From a virus, in IMG/VR virus record IMGVR_UViG_3300007276_000055, positions 1 to 58,196 of that record: DNA of 58,196 nt; one strand, written 5' to 3'. Both the position numbers and the translations under genes were made by a program. Within the stretch, counting starts at the first letter, position 1, and each line of letters begins with the position of its first letter. Of the stretch, positions 1 to 8,300 are shown piece by piece. The notes below the pieces were generated by a model. It was not told the origin of the DNA. It searched no databases and saw nothing but the letters and a program-made list of their open reading frames with translations.

Positions 1-1
1 T

Positions 2-136
2 GTTGTTGATGCTGAACTTGGGGGTATTGCCTTGCAACAAGGAACAGACTTTAAACTACGTGTAGATAGCACAAGTAGTAACAACGTAAGGTTTAGCGGC
101 AAGATGGAGTATTTAGAAATTAATGAAATTACATAG
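2..136 (+). CDS. C-terminal end of a truncated upstream gene
   Basis: An open frame enters from the left edge and stops at TAG (134-136), giving 44 residues that begin VVDAELGG and end LEINEIT. It is followed at once by the next plus-strand gene in the same orientation, so it is most likely the last part of a virion protein of the late block. The fragment is beta-rich and polar with no motif I recognise. The gene is cut only by the window edge; nothing suggests a broken gene. Function unknown. Confidence 0.6.
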   Translation, partial: VVDAELGGIALQQGTDFKLRVDSTSSNNVRFSGKMEYLEINEIT

Positions 137-608
137 TATGTTATTAACTACAATCCTTCAAGGCAAAGCCCCTATACCTACATTCTCTGAGCTTTTAGCT
201 ACGTATGGGCCTTACGGGGTTATTGTCGTAGTAGCAGCGTTTTTAACTTTATTGTGGTATTTTGGAGTTATTGGGAATCGTAAAATAGAATCAAATTCGA
301 AAACGACTTCGTCTATAGCCCCAGTAGTAGATTCCGGAATTACTATCATAGATCTTGAGCAATCTAAAGGAATAGCGGTAGTTGAAAGCTTACAAAAAAC
401 TGCTGAAAAAGAACGTAACAGTATCAAACAAGAGATGCTAAGTAAATTTAAGGAACTCACGGATCGTATGCTCGACCTTGAAAGAAATCAAGCAACTAAT
501 ATGGCAGAGTATGTTATCTTCAAAGAAGATGTTACTGTATTAAAAAGCATGTTCTCACACATTTTGAATAAACTGGATGGCAATGGCCCAAAAGAAAACC
601 AGCAATAA
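123..608 (+). CDS. Single-TM lysis-associated or membrane protein
   Basis: This 161-residue protein has one strong hydrophobic segment near residues 24-46 (around GPYGVIVVVAAFLTLLWYF), followed by a polar, probably coiled-coil tail of about 100 residues. The form resembles one-TM phage holin or spanin-like proteins, and a holin candidate and a DUF5675-like protein follow within 1.1 kb. I cannot assign a family. The start is ambiguous: ATG at 123 overlaps the previous gene by 14 bases, while ATG at 138 lies two bases after its stop and would give 156 residues. There is no Shine-Dalgarno signal to decide, as is usual in Bacteroidota. Confidence 0.6.
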   Translation: MKLHSMLLTTILQGKAPIPTFSELLATYGPYGVIVVVAAFLTLLWYFGVIGNRKIESNSKTTSSIAPVVDSGITIIDLEQSKGIAVVESLQKTAEKERNSIKQEMLSKFKELTDRMLDLERNQATNMAEYVIFKEDVTVLKSMFSHILNKLDGNGPKENQQ

Positions 609-609
609 A

Positions 610-738
610 ATGAGTGAGATCAAAAAACAGTTTGAAGAGGTAACTAAAAAACCACTCAAACAGCTTGATAGTTATACTATTAGGGTAATTAAAGAAGTAA
701 CCAAAAGTCAAAAACCTAAACCTGTTTTTAACGCTTAA
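610..738 (+). CDS. 42-residue charged small protein
   Basis: An ATG two bases after the previous stop opens a 42-codon frame ending in TAA (736-738). The product starts MSEIKKQFEEVTKKP and is rich in Lys and Glu with no membrane segment. It fills the space between two confident genes in the same direction and ends just before a promoter-like box. A coding role is supported only by position and the clean frame; function unknown. Confidence 0.5.
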   Translation: MSEIKKQFEEVTKKPLKQLDSYTIRVIKEVTKSQKPKPVFNA

Positions 739-750
739 GCAGGAATTACT

Positions 751-758
751 TACATTTG
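751..758 (+). promoter_or_regulatory. Bacteroidota-type -7 box before the DUF5675 gene
   Basis: The sequence TACATTTG matches the Bacteroidota -7 consensus TAnnTTTG and lies six bases before the ATG at 765. A start of transcription 4-7 bases downstream would give an mRNA with almost no leader. A T-rich stretch (725-729) lies about 21 bases upstream, where the -33 TTTG would be, but is not an exact match. Confidence 0.5.
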
Positions 759-764
759 TCAATC

Positions 765-1232
765 ATGAAGCTAGACGTACTGCGATATTCTGACAACGGA
801 AACTCCACTTTAGGACTTCTTTTCGTTGACGAAAAATTTGAATGCTACACTCTCGAAGATGAACACCGAGACGTTAAAGTAAGAGGAGAAACTCGAATCC
901 CTTCTGGGGCCTACCAAGTCACTTTCAGAAACGAAGGGGGCTTTGATGCTAGGTATAAAGCTCGTTATGGGGATTTCCATAAAGGCATGCTGTGGGTACG
1001 CGACGTACCAGGTTTTGAGTACATCTTAATCCATGCCGGTAACCACGAAGGGCACACCGCTGGGTGCCTTCTAGTAGGCGATACTTCGAATGATAATAAA
1101 GACACTAAAGGATTTGTTGGCGCCAGTAGAGCAGCTTATGAAGACTTGTATCCTAAAGTCAGTGAAGCTTTGCTAAACAACGAGTCTGTACAGATCCGTT
1201 ATCACGATTTAGATAGAACCTTTCCACTATGA
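765..1232 (+). CDS. DUF5675 family protein, lysis-cassette neighbour
   Basis: The 155-residue product matches the DUF5675 pattern seen in many phages: a central E-TRIPSG-Y motif (about residues 42-50) and a H-A-G-N...T-A-G-C motif (His90, Asn93, Thr98, Cys101) that recalls the active-site layout of L,D-transpeptidase-like folds. It stands between the one-TM protein and the two-TM holin candidate, so a peptidoglycan-acting role is plausible but unproven. I chose ATG 765 over the in-frame TTG at 756 because the TTG lies inside the TAnnTTTG box. The stop overlaps the next ATG (ATGA). Confidence 0.8.
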   Translation: MKLDVLRYSDNGNSTLGLLFVDEKFECYTLEDEHRDVKVRGETRIPSGAYQVTFRNEGGFDARYKARYGDFHKGMLWVRDVPGFEYILIHAGNHEGHTAGCLLVGDTSNDNKDTKGFVGASRAAYEDLYPKVSEALLNNESVQIRYHDLDRTFPL

Positions 1233-1675
1233 CTAACATCTTTGACAAGATAAAAGCTACAGCTGACGCCATTCTAAAGCCCGTCAGTAAAACTATTGAT
1301 GACCTACACGTCTCTGATGATGAAAAGGCCAGCAAGAAAAACGAACTTACTCAAATTGTTTTAGGTAACCTTACCTCTTTGGCCCAGGCCCAAGCGGATG
1401 TTCTTAAAACTGAAATGTCCGGTAACTTCCTCCAACGTTCTTGGAGACCTATTATAATGCTAACATTTGGAGCAATCTGTGTGATAGCCGTATTTTACGA
1501 TGTTAAGTTAAACGCAATTCCAGCAGAGTTTTGGGATCTTCTTAAGATCGGTATAGGAGGCTACGTCGCAGGACGTAGTATCGAAAAGGTTGCGGGTACT
1601 GTAACTCAGAATGTTGATATGACTTTCCTTAAGAAGAAAGATAGGAAAAGCAATATTAAGGACGACATTCAATAA
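1229..1675 (+). CDS. Holin-type protein, GTA/3TM holin-like
   Basis: The 148-residue protein has a charged amphipathic first half, then a conserved-looking R-S-W-R-P-I segment (about residues 71-76) leading into a hydrophobic helix (77-94) and a second helix around 103-118 that ends in a Gly-rich turn. This is the pattern of the holin family named 'holin of 3TMs, for gene-transfer release' (GTA_holin_3TM). It would form lesions in the inner membrane that release the lytic enzyme. It is ATGA-coupled to the DUF5675 gene, which makes these two the core of a lysis cassette. Assignment rests on motif and topology only. Confidence 0.7.
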   Translation: MTNIFDKIKATADAILKPVSKTIDDLHVSDDEKASKKNELTQIVLGNLTSLAQAQADVLKTEMSGNFLQRSWRPIIMLTFGAICVIAVFYDVKLNAIPAEFWDLLKIGIGGYVAGRSIEKVAGTVTQNVDMTFLKKKDRKSNIKDDIQ

Positions 1676-1687
1676 ATCCTTATTAGT

Positions 1688-2983
1688 ATGAATTCTTGGA
1701 GCCAATGGAGCTACATCGAAGAGGCTATTTTTGCCATCTATCGTGAAGATCCAGCTACTTCTTACTCGAAAGCTGCACGTCAGTTACTCGAGGATAATAC
1801 CATTACCTATAAACCAGAACATTCTATTTCCAAAGGGAACATCAACACTCTTCGGACTTACATCAAGCGAATACTTCAAAAAGCAGACGTCGAAGAGTTT
1901 AGCACTGATAATATTTCGTCTACGGAGAATTATGACAGACCGGTAGATCAGAAAGCTCTTCAACGTTTCTGTGAGGAAAAAGGCATCGATTTTTCTAAAG
2001 TACAAAGCGCAAAATATATATCGCATATACCTGGATTCGAGACCTTCAACGTTGTCCTTAAAGAGGCAAACGATGCTATAGCCGTTGACTGGGAGGCTAA
2101 GTTTGAAGAACTTATACCTTACTTTGATTCACTATCTTCCGGGCCCAAGCGTAAGCCAGTCTCTACATACGACAAAGCCTTAGTACTTTTCTTCTCGGAC
2201 GAGCACGTAGGGCTGCGTATTATGGACAATAACATGTACGGCGTTCAATACAACGAAAACATTTTTCGAAGTCGTATGAAGGAAGCTGCTGAGTTAGTAC
2301 ATATTTTGATGGCTACGCATAACTTTGACAAAATTGTGATCTGTCAGTTAGGAGACGAGCTTGATGGTTACAATGGGACTACAACCCGGCAGACTCATCC
2401 GCTACCACAAAACCTCACTAATGAGGAGCAGTATGATGTGTGGGTCAAAGCTAAGTCAGAATTTGTGACAGAGATTGCTACTAGTTATCTTGATGTAGAC
2501 ATTGAGATAATGTGCATGGCGAACTCTAATCATTCTGGATTAGGTTTTAGCTACATGGCTTTTAACACGTTACGTGAATATCTTTTAAGAGTGTTCCCGG
2601 ACATTAGTACAACTATCTCAAGATCCTTCATTCAACCTATGGAGGTTATGGAGCATCAGTATCTTCTTACCCATGGTAAAGACGACCAGTTTATGAAAAG
2701 AGGCTGGCCACTTCACTTAGACGATAAAATATCTGGCAAGCTTAAAGAGTACATTGCACACTTTGGCGTTTCCGGTAAATCTATACGCTTAGTTAAGGGC
2801 GATTTACACACAGCTGCTGCAGACTTAACAAGTAAATTCAGCTACCGCGGCGTATTAAGTCTTGCTGGAGATTCTGATTACTCAATGATGAACTTTGAAA
2901 AATCGGTACCTGGGTTATCTTACGACGTAATATTAGATAGGAATAACATAGTTATGGGTGGTGATTACCCATTTAATTCGTAG
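1688..2983 (+). CDS. Metallophosphoesterase-like protein with N-terminal helical domain
   Basis: This 431-residue protein carries the ordered motifs of calcineurin-like phosphoesterases: S-D-E-H (Asp171, His173), G-D-x-x-D (Asp223, Asp226), N-S-N-H (Asn281, His282), T-H-G-K (His330) and G-D-L-H (372-375), the last in place of the usual G-H-x-H. The first 70 residues are helical and resemble a small DNA-binding helix-turn-helix region, followed by a linker. The substrate cannot be told from sequence; nucleic acid is likely given the N-terminus. It lies between lysis and neck genes, so it may be virion-associated. Its stop codon TAG forms part of the promoter box of the next gene. Confidence 0.75.
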   Translation: MNSWSQWSYIEEAIFAIYREDPATSYSKAARQLLEDNTITYKPEHSISKGNINTLRTYIKRILQKADVEEFSTDNISSTENYDRPVDQKALQRFCEEKGIDFSKVQSAKYISHIPGFETFNVVLKEANDAIAVDWEAKFEELIPYFDSLSSGPKRKPVSTYDKALVLFFSDEHVGLRIMDNNMYGVQYNENIFRSRMKEAAELVHILMATHNFDKIVICQLGDELDGYNGTTTRQTHPLPQNLTNEEQYDVWVKAKSEFVTEIATSYLDVDIEIMCMANSNHSGLGFSYMAFNTLREYLLRVFPDISTTISRSFIQPMEVMEHQYLLTHGKDDQFMKRGWPLHLDDKISGKLKEYIAHFGVSGKSIRLVKGDLHTAAADLTSKFSYRGVLSLAGDSDYSMMNFEKSVPGLSYDVILDRNNIVMGGDYPFNS

Positions 2984-2988
2984 TTTTG
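2981..2988 (+). promoter_or_regulatory. -7 box TAGTTTTG before the neck gene block
   Basis: TAGTTTTG fits TAnnTTTG and ends four bases before the ATG at 2993, overlapping the stop codon of the upstream gene. The short distance predicts a leaderless mRNA for the first neck gene. I see no exact TTTG 19-21 bases upstream, so support is partial. Confidence 0.45.
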
Positions 2989-2992
2989 TAGT

Positions 2993-3682
2993 ATGGCCGA
3001 TTCTATCCGAGATTTAGCAAACCAAGTGTACGAAGAAGTAGGTATTACCTCTGATGATACAGAGGTAGATATCCGATATATCTATGACTTAATAGGTAAT
3101 CAACGTGCCTTATGGCTCAGAAATGAGTACAATAAGACTCGTAATATTCATCAAGCACTTGTACAAGACCTTAATTGTCTCGAGATGGAGCTCGCAGATC
3201 CTGCAGAGTGTTGTCCGGTAGATTCGAATTGTAAGGCTGTGCGAACAAAACTTACTCTTCCAAGACCGATCGAGTTATATTACACCGATGGTATTACTCG
3301 AGTAGGGCCTACAAACAAATTTCACAAGGAATACAATATGATTCCTTATGATCGGGTACCATGGTTCGGACACGGTAAGTTTAATAAAAGCGCCGTGTAT
3401 AGTGTTTACCTCAACGATCGTATTTATCTCTTATCCCACCGAGATGATGTCGACTTTGTCGAGTACATTAACGTACGAGGGATGTGGGAAGACCCGTTTG
3501 AAATAGCGAATTACGAAAGTTGCGATCCAGAGAAGCCTTGTTGGACAGTCGATTCGCCTTATCCATTAGCTCGCTGGATGTGGGCAGTGCACGTAAAGCC
3601 TATCGTTGTTCAGACTGTGCTTAAAAAACTTTCAGTACCGCAAGACACTGAGAATGATGCCTCAGACGAACAGCGTCAATAA
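2993..3682 (+). CDS. Probable neck/ring virion protein
   Basis: This 229-residue protein begins with a helical region (I-R-D-L-A-N-Q-V-Y-E-E-V-G) typical of head-tail connector adaptors, then has a mixed beta region with the motif Y-D-R-V-P-W-F-G-H-G-K-F and a C-terminal helix. Placement at the head of an overlapping run of genes leading to the muzzle-type protein matches the ring-protein genes of crAss-like phages. Several cysteines (P-A-E-C-C-P...C) are clustered near residues 72-81. I recognise the context more than the sequence; the exact ring identity is not claimed. Its stop overlaps the next ATG. Confidence 0.6.
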   Translation: MADSIRDLANQVYEEVGITSDDTEVDIRYIYDLIGNQRALWLRNEYNKTRNIHQALVQDLNCLEMELADPAECCPVDSNCKAVRTKLTLPRPIELYYTDGITRVGPTNKFHKEYNMIPYDRVPWFGHGKFNKSAVYSVYLNDRIYLLSHRDDVDFVEYINVRGMWEDPFEIANYESCDPEKPCWTVDSPYPLARWMWAVHVKPIVVQTVLKKLSVPQDTENDASDEQRQ

Positions 3683-4209
3683 TGCCAGAAGGTCCAGGTA
3701 AATATAACGCGGACTATGGGAACAAAGACATCCACGCTTTGCTTCAGGAACTTTATCCAGAAGTTAAAATAAGTCGTGGCGAATTATACAACTTGTTGTC
3801 AGACCTTAATCAAGGAATGATAGGCTTAGCAGTCGAACAAGCTGTTAGATTACATTTACCCGGCGCGGGTTATCTTAGTGTGATGAAGTATCGTCCTAGG
3901 TTAATCAACGAAGAGGGTAAACTCATGAAAGAACGTTTGCCACTTGATTATCAGGCATGCTGGAAGTTGTGGGAAGAACAATACCCTAAAAAAACTAGGG
4001 CAGAAATTAAAGAGATCCCTAATAAGGAGCTCCGATTTTTATCGAATCTACATACCGATGGGTATAAGATGCGATTTCACTGGGATAAATACAGTATCCC
4101 TCTTCGAGGGAAGAGTGGTTACATGTTTGTCCCTACAAGAGATAACTCTCGTTGGATCAAGCGTGCTGTAGATAACGGCGCTGATTTCTACGAAAAAACA
4201 AAAGTGTAA
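3682..4209 (+). CDS. Probable neck/ring virion protein
   Basis: The 175-residue product starts MPEGPGKYNADYG and has a helical first third (a segment around L-L-Q-E-L-Y-P-E-V-K-I), a loop L-P-G-A-G-Y-L-S-V and a C-terminal part with L-H-T-D-G-Y-K-M-R-F-H-W-D-K and Y-M-F-V-P-T-R-D. The last pattern is familiar from conserved small structural genes in the neck region of crAss-like phages. It overlaps both neighbours by one base or so, showing tight coupling in a stoichiometric structural operon. The role is inferred from position; no enzyme motif is present. Confidence 0.6.
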   Translation: MPEGPGKYNADYGNKDIHALLQELYPEVKISRGELYNLLSDLNQGMIGLAVEQAVRLHLPGAGYLSVMKYRPRLINEEGKLMKERLPLDYQACWKLWEEQYPKKTRAEIKEIPNKELRFLSNLHTDGYKMRFHWDKYSIPLRGKSGYMFVPTRDNSRWIKRAVDNGADFYEKTKV

Positions 4210-4478
4210 TGTATTTAGAAACAAATGACTACAAATCTTGGTCACAAGAAGGGCCCGCGGAAGAAGGCTTTAAAAAACAAACTGAAGTCGTGGAATTGCC
4301 TCTCAGTGATGGGTCAGCTATGATGTATATCGTGTCTGAGCGTAAATGGAAACCTCAACAAGACTGGGAAGAACAAGAAAAATCACAAACAAAGAAATGC
4401 TACGTATCCGCAGTGAACCCACTGTCAGATGCTTCTACAGCAGCTATATTAAAAGAGATGTTGGGTAAAAACCTCTAA
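4209..4478 (+). CDS. Small hypothetical virion-block protein
   Basis: An 89-residue, Glu/Lys-rich protein with no recognised domain. It starts on the ATG overlapping the stop of the gene before (TAATG) and ends one base before the next start, so it is translated as part of the neck operon. It could be a small structural or assembly protein. No signal peptide, membrane segment or catalytic motif is visible. Confidence 0.65.
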   Translation: MYLETNDYKSWSQEGPAEEGFKKQTEVVELPLSDGSAMMYIVSERKWKPQQDWEEQEKSQTKKCYVSAVNPLSDASTAAILKEMLGKNL

Positions 4479-4479
4479 A

Positions 4480-5331
4480 ATGGATAACGGACAATTCATA
4501 TCATATAAGTCAGTACTAGAACGTCTTCACATGATCCTTAAGATGGATTTCGAACTTGTCCATGCGGATGCGATCGAGATTATCGGTGGGCTCATGCGTC
4601 GTTTAAAGGTACCTTACGCTTTAGAAGATAAGGTTGAAAAGATCTCTATCGAACAGGGCCGTGGTTTTATACCGTGTGATATGGAAGGTATTATCCAATG
4701 TGCATGGATGGGGACCACAAACGGGACTACCTTAGGTAATGTTCCTTCTGTCGTCTTTACCGAAAATGAAGTAGTTGTTGATGAAGATACAGATTACGAC
4801 TGGTCGTTTAATTCTAAAATGATTGTAGAGTATTCGAATACTAATAGTGTGCAATTGTATCCTATGAGGTACTCTCATGATTCTATGCATATGCGATTTC
4901 ATTGCTGTGACTTTGATTTTGACCCATCTTGTAGTATTACTTACCAGATACAGAATGGTACTATATTTACCAACCAAGAAGAAGGATGTGTAGTTATGGC
5001 TTATCGGGCTATTCCTACAGACGAAGATGGGTTCCCAATGCTACCAGACGCTGATGCGTGGATTCTAGCATGTACGTACGAGCTGGCCTTCCACATCTGT
5101 CTTGGACTTCGAAGTGTGAATAAAATAGACGACAACTTTTTAGACCGTATGGATAACCTACGTGTGAAATATATTCGTCAAGCAGCTAACTGGGTACGCG
5201 CCCATCCTACAAAAGATCAATTGGAGGCTTCTACAAATGAAATGACACGTTTCATTAAGAAAAGGTCTCACCATGATAATTTCTTCTCGAATTTCCAAGC
5301 ACCGGAAAGAGAGTACCAATTCCAGAGATAA
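4480..5331 (+). CDS. Probable neck/ring virion protein
   Basis: This 283-residue protein has an N-terminal helical part (residues 1-60), a central beta-rich domain with many aromatic and acidic residues (around Y-D-W-S-F-N-S-K-M-I) and a long C-terminal helix (about 195-245) that includes A-Y-R...A-N-W-V-R-A-H-P. The organisation is like adaptor and ring proteins of short-tailed phages. It sits directly before the muzzle-type gene and shares its TAATG junction with it. Specific family membership is not certain. Confidence 0.6.
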   Translation: MDNGQFISYKSVLERLHMILKMDFELVHADAIEIIGGLMRRLKVPYALEDKVEKISIEQGRGFIPCDMEGIIQCAWMGTTNGTTLGNVPSVVFTENEVVVDEDTDYDWSFNSKMIVEYSNTNSVQLYPMRYSHDSMHMRFHCCDFDFDPSCSITYQIQNGTIFTNQEEGCVVMAYRAIPTDEDGFPMLPDADAWILACTYELAFHICLGLRSVNKIDDNFLDRMDNLRVKYIRQAANWVRAHPTKDQLEASTNEMTRFIKKRSHHDNFFSNFQAPEREYQFQR

Positions 5332-8300
5332 TGCAGCCGGAAAGACGTGCGAGGGCCACATATAACGGGATGAACCAAGACCTTGCTAAGACCTCTAGCG
5401 AACGCGTGGGGTACTACTACCAAGGCCGTAACATTACTCTAGTATTTAACAAGAGTACTGGGAACTCTGTGATCCAAAACGAACGTGGAAATAGTAAACT
5501 TGTAGCTATTCCTACGCTACGATTCCTAGTGACCGGCACCGATGTACAGTTACGAGACGCTGACACTAACGGGATTTTATCGACTCAAAGCTTTTCTAGA
5601 GATGTCAACGACATCATTGATCCTGGTTTCTTAAACACTGACTTAAGTGCTCCTACTATTATAGGGGCCACACGCGTACGCGACGAACTTATTGTGTTTA
5701 CCACACATGCTGCAGTAGACTGTATTTGGAAGATTGATTACAACTACGACTACAGCCCGACGGTTACTTTATTATGGGCCGGAGATGCAAACTTTTCTAC
5801 TTCTAATCCTATCAAAGCTGAAGGCAACTTCGAGAATACTAAGGTTAAGAAACTATACTGGGAAGATGGGAAACGCAACCAATTACGACACTTTAATTAC
5901 GGAGTTACAAATCCTTTAGACACTTTAGCGGTATTTCTGGATGCTACTCCAGAAGTAACTTTTGTACAACCGTTTGTTCAAGAGCGTATTCCTGGAGGGA
6001 ATATGGAAGCAGGTGTAGCCCAATACTGTTATAATTACTACAATATTAATGGGGCCCAAACTAAGATTTCCCCACTATCCTCAGGTTACCCAGTTTCGAA
6101 GAATGGTCGAGGACTTAGCGTTAATGAAGAAGGCGGAGACGCTTTCCGAATCGAAATAGATGGCTTAGATCAGAATTACGACTATATCAGAGTCTATCGT
6201 ATCATGTATACCAACAGTTCTGGTACTCCTGGTGTTACTATACTGTATGATGCAGAGGCTAATACTAATAAGCTTACTATACTAGATGACGGCAGCACTT
6301 CTATAGGTACCTCATCAATTAGTGAATTAGACCAACTAGGTGCCGGACCTTTTTACCCGAATACTATTGCTTCGAAAGACGGAATATTATTTATGGGGAA
6401 CGTTCAAGAACAAGAATTTGACCTTAGCGGTTACGATTGTCGAGCGTACACTTTCAGAAAATCGACTACTACAACTAATATTTTTGATGATAATGGGAAG
6501 CGTTTTAAAGTTAACGGGTCTTTCCAGATTGTTGAAGAAGAAACTAACGGGGTAACTACTACTCCCACTGCCTATAATGTTCCGACAAATCACGATGCTA
6601 TTAATCCATCGATCGTACCTACACGTCAAAGTCCTACAGGAACGGTTTCATTAGATGACATTGTTTCTTGGAATGATACTGCAGCGCAGAACTTTTGGTC
6701 TTCCGGAGCAAATGCTTTAGCTGCAAGAAACTACCAGTTTCAGTATAACAATACGACATTAGGAGCAGAGGGTCTTAACATTAAATTAGAATGGGTAGAC
6801 GACCCTTTAACAGCTGATTCACAGCAACCTAAAGAATTTAGAAACTATGTGTACCGATCTTATAAACGAGGCGAAGTATATCGATTTGCCGTAGTATTCT
6901 GGAATAAATATGGCCAAAAAACATTTGCATACTGGATAGGAGACTTCCGATGCCCTACGTTACAGCCGGTTAACGGTGTTACACTTAACCGTTACATTTA
7001 TCAAAGCGGTAATCCCGTTGTGGCTTATCCTAAGTTCACGCTAAAGAATATGGCCGCACTTCGAGATGCTGGAGCAGTTGGGTATAAAATCGTTCGTATG
7101 GAACGAGACAGTACTGACAGAGAAGTCGTATCTCAGGGGGTTGTAAATCCTTTAATGTATTTAGGGGAAGGAAATCAACCGGCTTCTTTTAAAGGATACA
7201 ATTTAGTTATGCCTCTTAGAATCCTGTTTAGTGGCACTACGTCTACTGCTTATAGTAATCCTTCTAATAGATTCAACATAGGATTCAATGCTAGGTTGAG
7301 GCAAATCGACGGTATTAATTTAGCAACTGTAGGTACTTTACTCCCAGTAACTGATCCGGGATTACATTCACTTTCTAGCGAAGAAGGGAATTCAAACCAG
7401 TTAGGACTTCGAGGGGATTACCTACACCTACACAGTCCGGAAACAATCTTTGACGATAGTTTAGAAGAAAACAAAACTGCGTATTTAAGGCATTTTGGAC
7501 AAATTAAAGCAGATTCTTTAAACACCTTAATGTCTATTTTTGCAGCAACAAATGAATATATAGCAGCTTCTCCAGTACCTCATTCAAGTGATTTAGGAGG
7601 TTCTCCAGGAACCACTCACTGGAAAAAGCATTATTACTTAGGACACGATTCTAGTTTTACTGCGGGCACTGATTTTGGTATAGCTACGCGTCATAAAGGA
7701 TATTCAATGGTGGCGGATGAAGTTTTCTTAGCTTCCGGCGCTAGTCATTTTGATACAGACAATTTAGAAGACGTCAGTGTAGTAGCTGCTGGTGGTTTAA
7801 ACGGCCAACTAAGTGAAACCGATGTGTACTTTCAACGCTTCAATAACCGGTATTATTACCGTAGAGGTAGCTACAGGGATATGCAAGCTATAGGAGCACG
7901 TACTTTAGTCACTCGTCCTTATACAGATTACAGCTACTTTAAGTACGTAGATGATAACAACCATTGGGACAATTCTTTGGCGCAAGCAAAAAGCTCTGGA
8001 ACAGAGGCGCAGAGTTACTTTCTTATGGCCGAATACGTTAAACCTTTAAGCCGAAGTAGATACTCAGGATGGACTTACGAAGCCCGTCAAACTAATTCTT
8101 ACATCGAAGCTGGAGATTATGTAGACATTGCTAGCGGTAGTACAAGTATTATTAATGTGCGTAATGGGGATACTTTCGTCAGTTTGTTTAGCTCTTTCCG
8201 CTTACAATGGTATGATTCTGCGGATCAAGGTTTAGGTAATACAGCTATCCCTCAAAGTTCTCCAGGAGACCTTACAGTAACCGCACATGAGTGGGTTACT

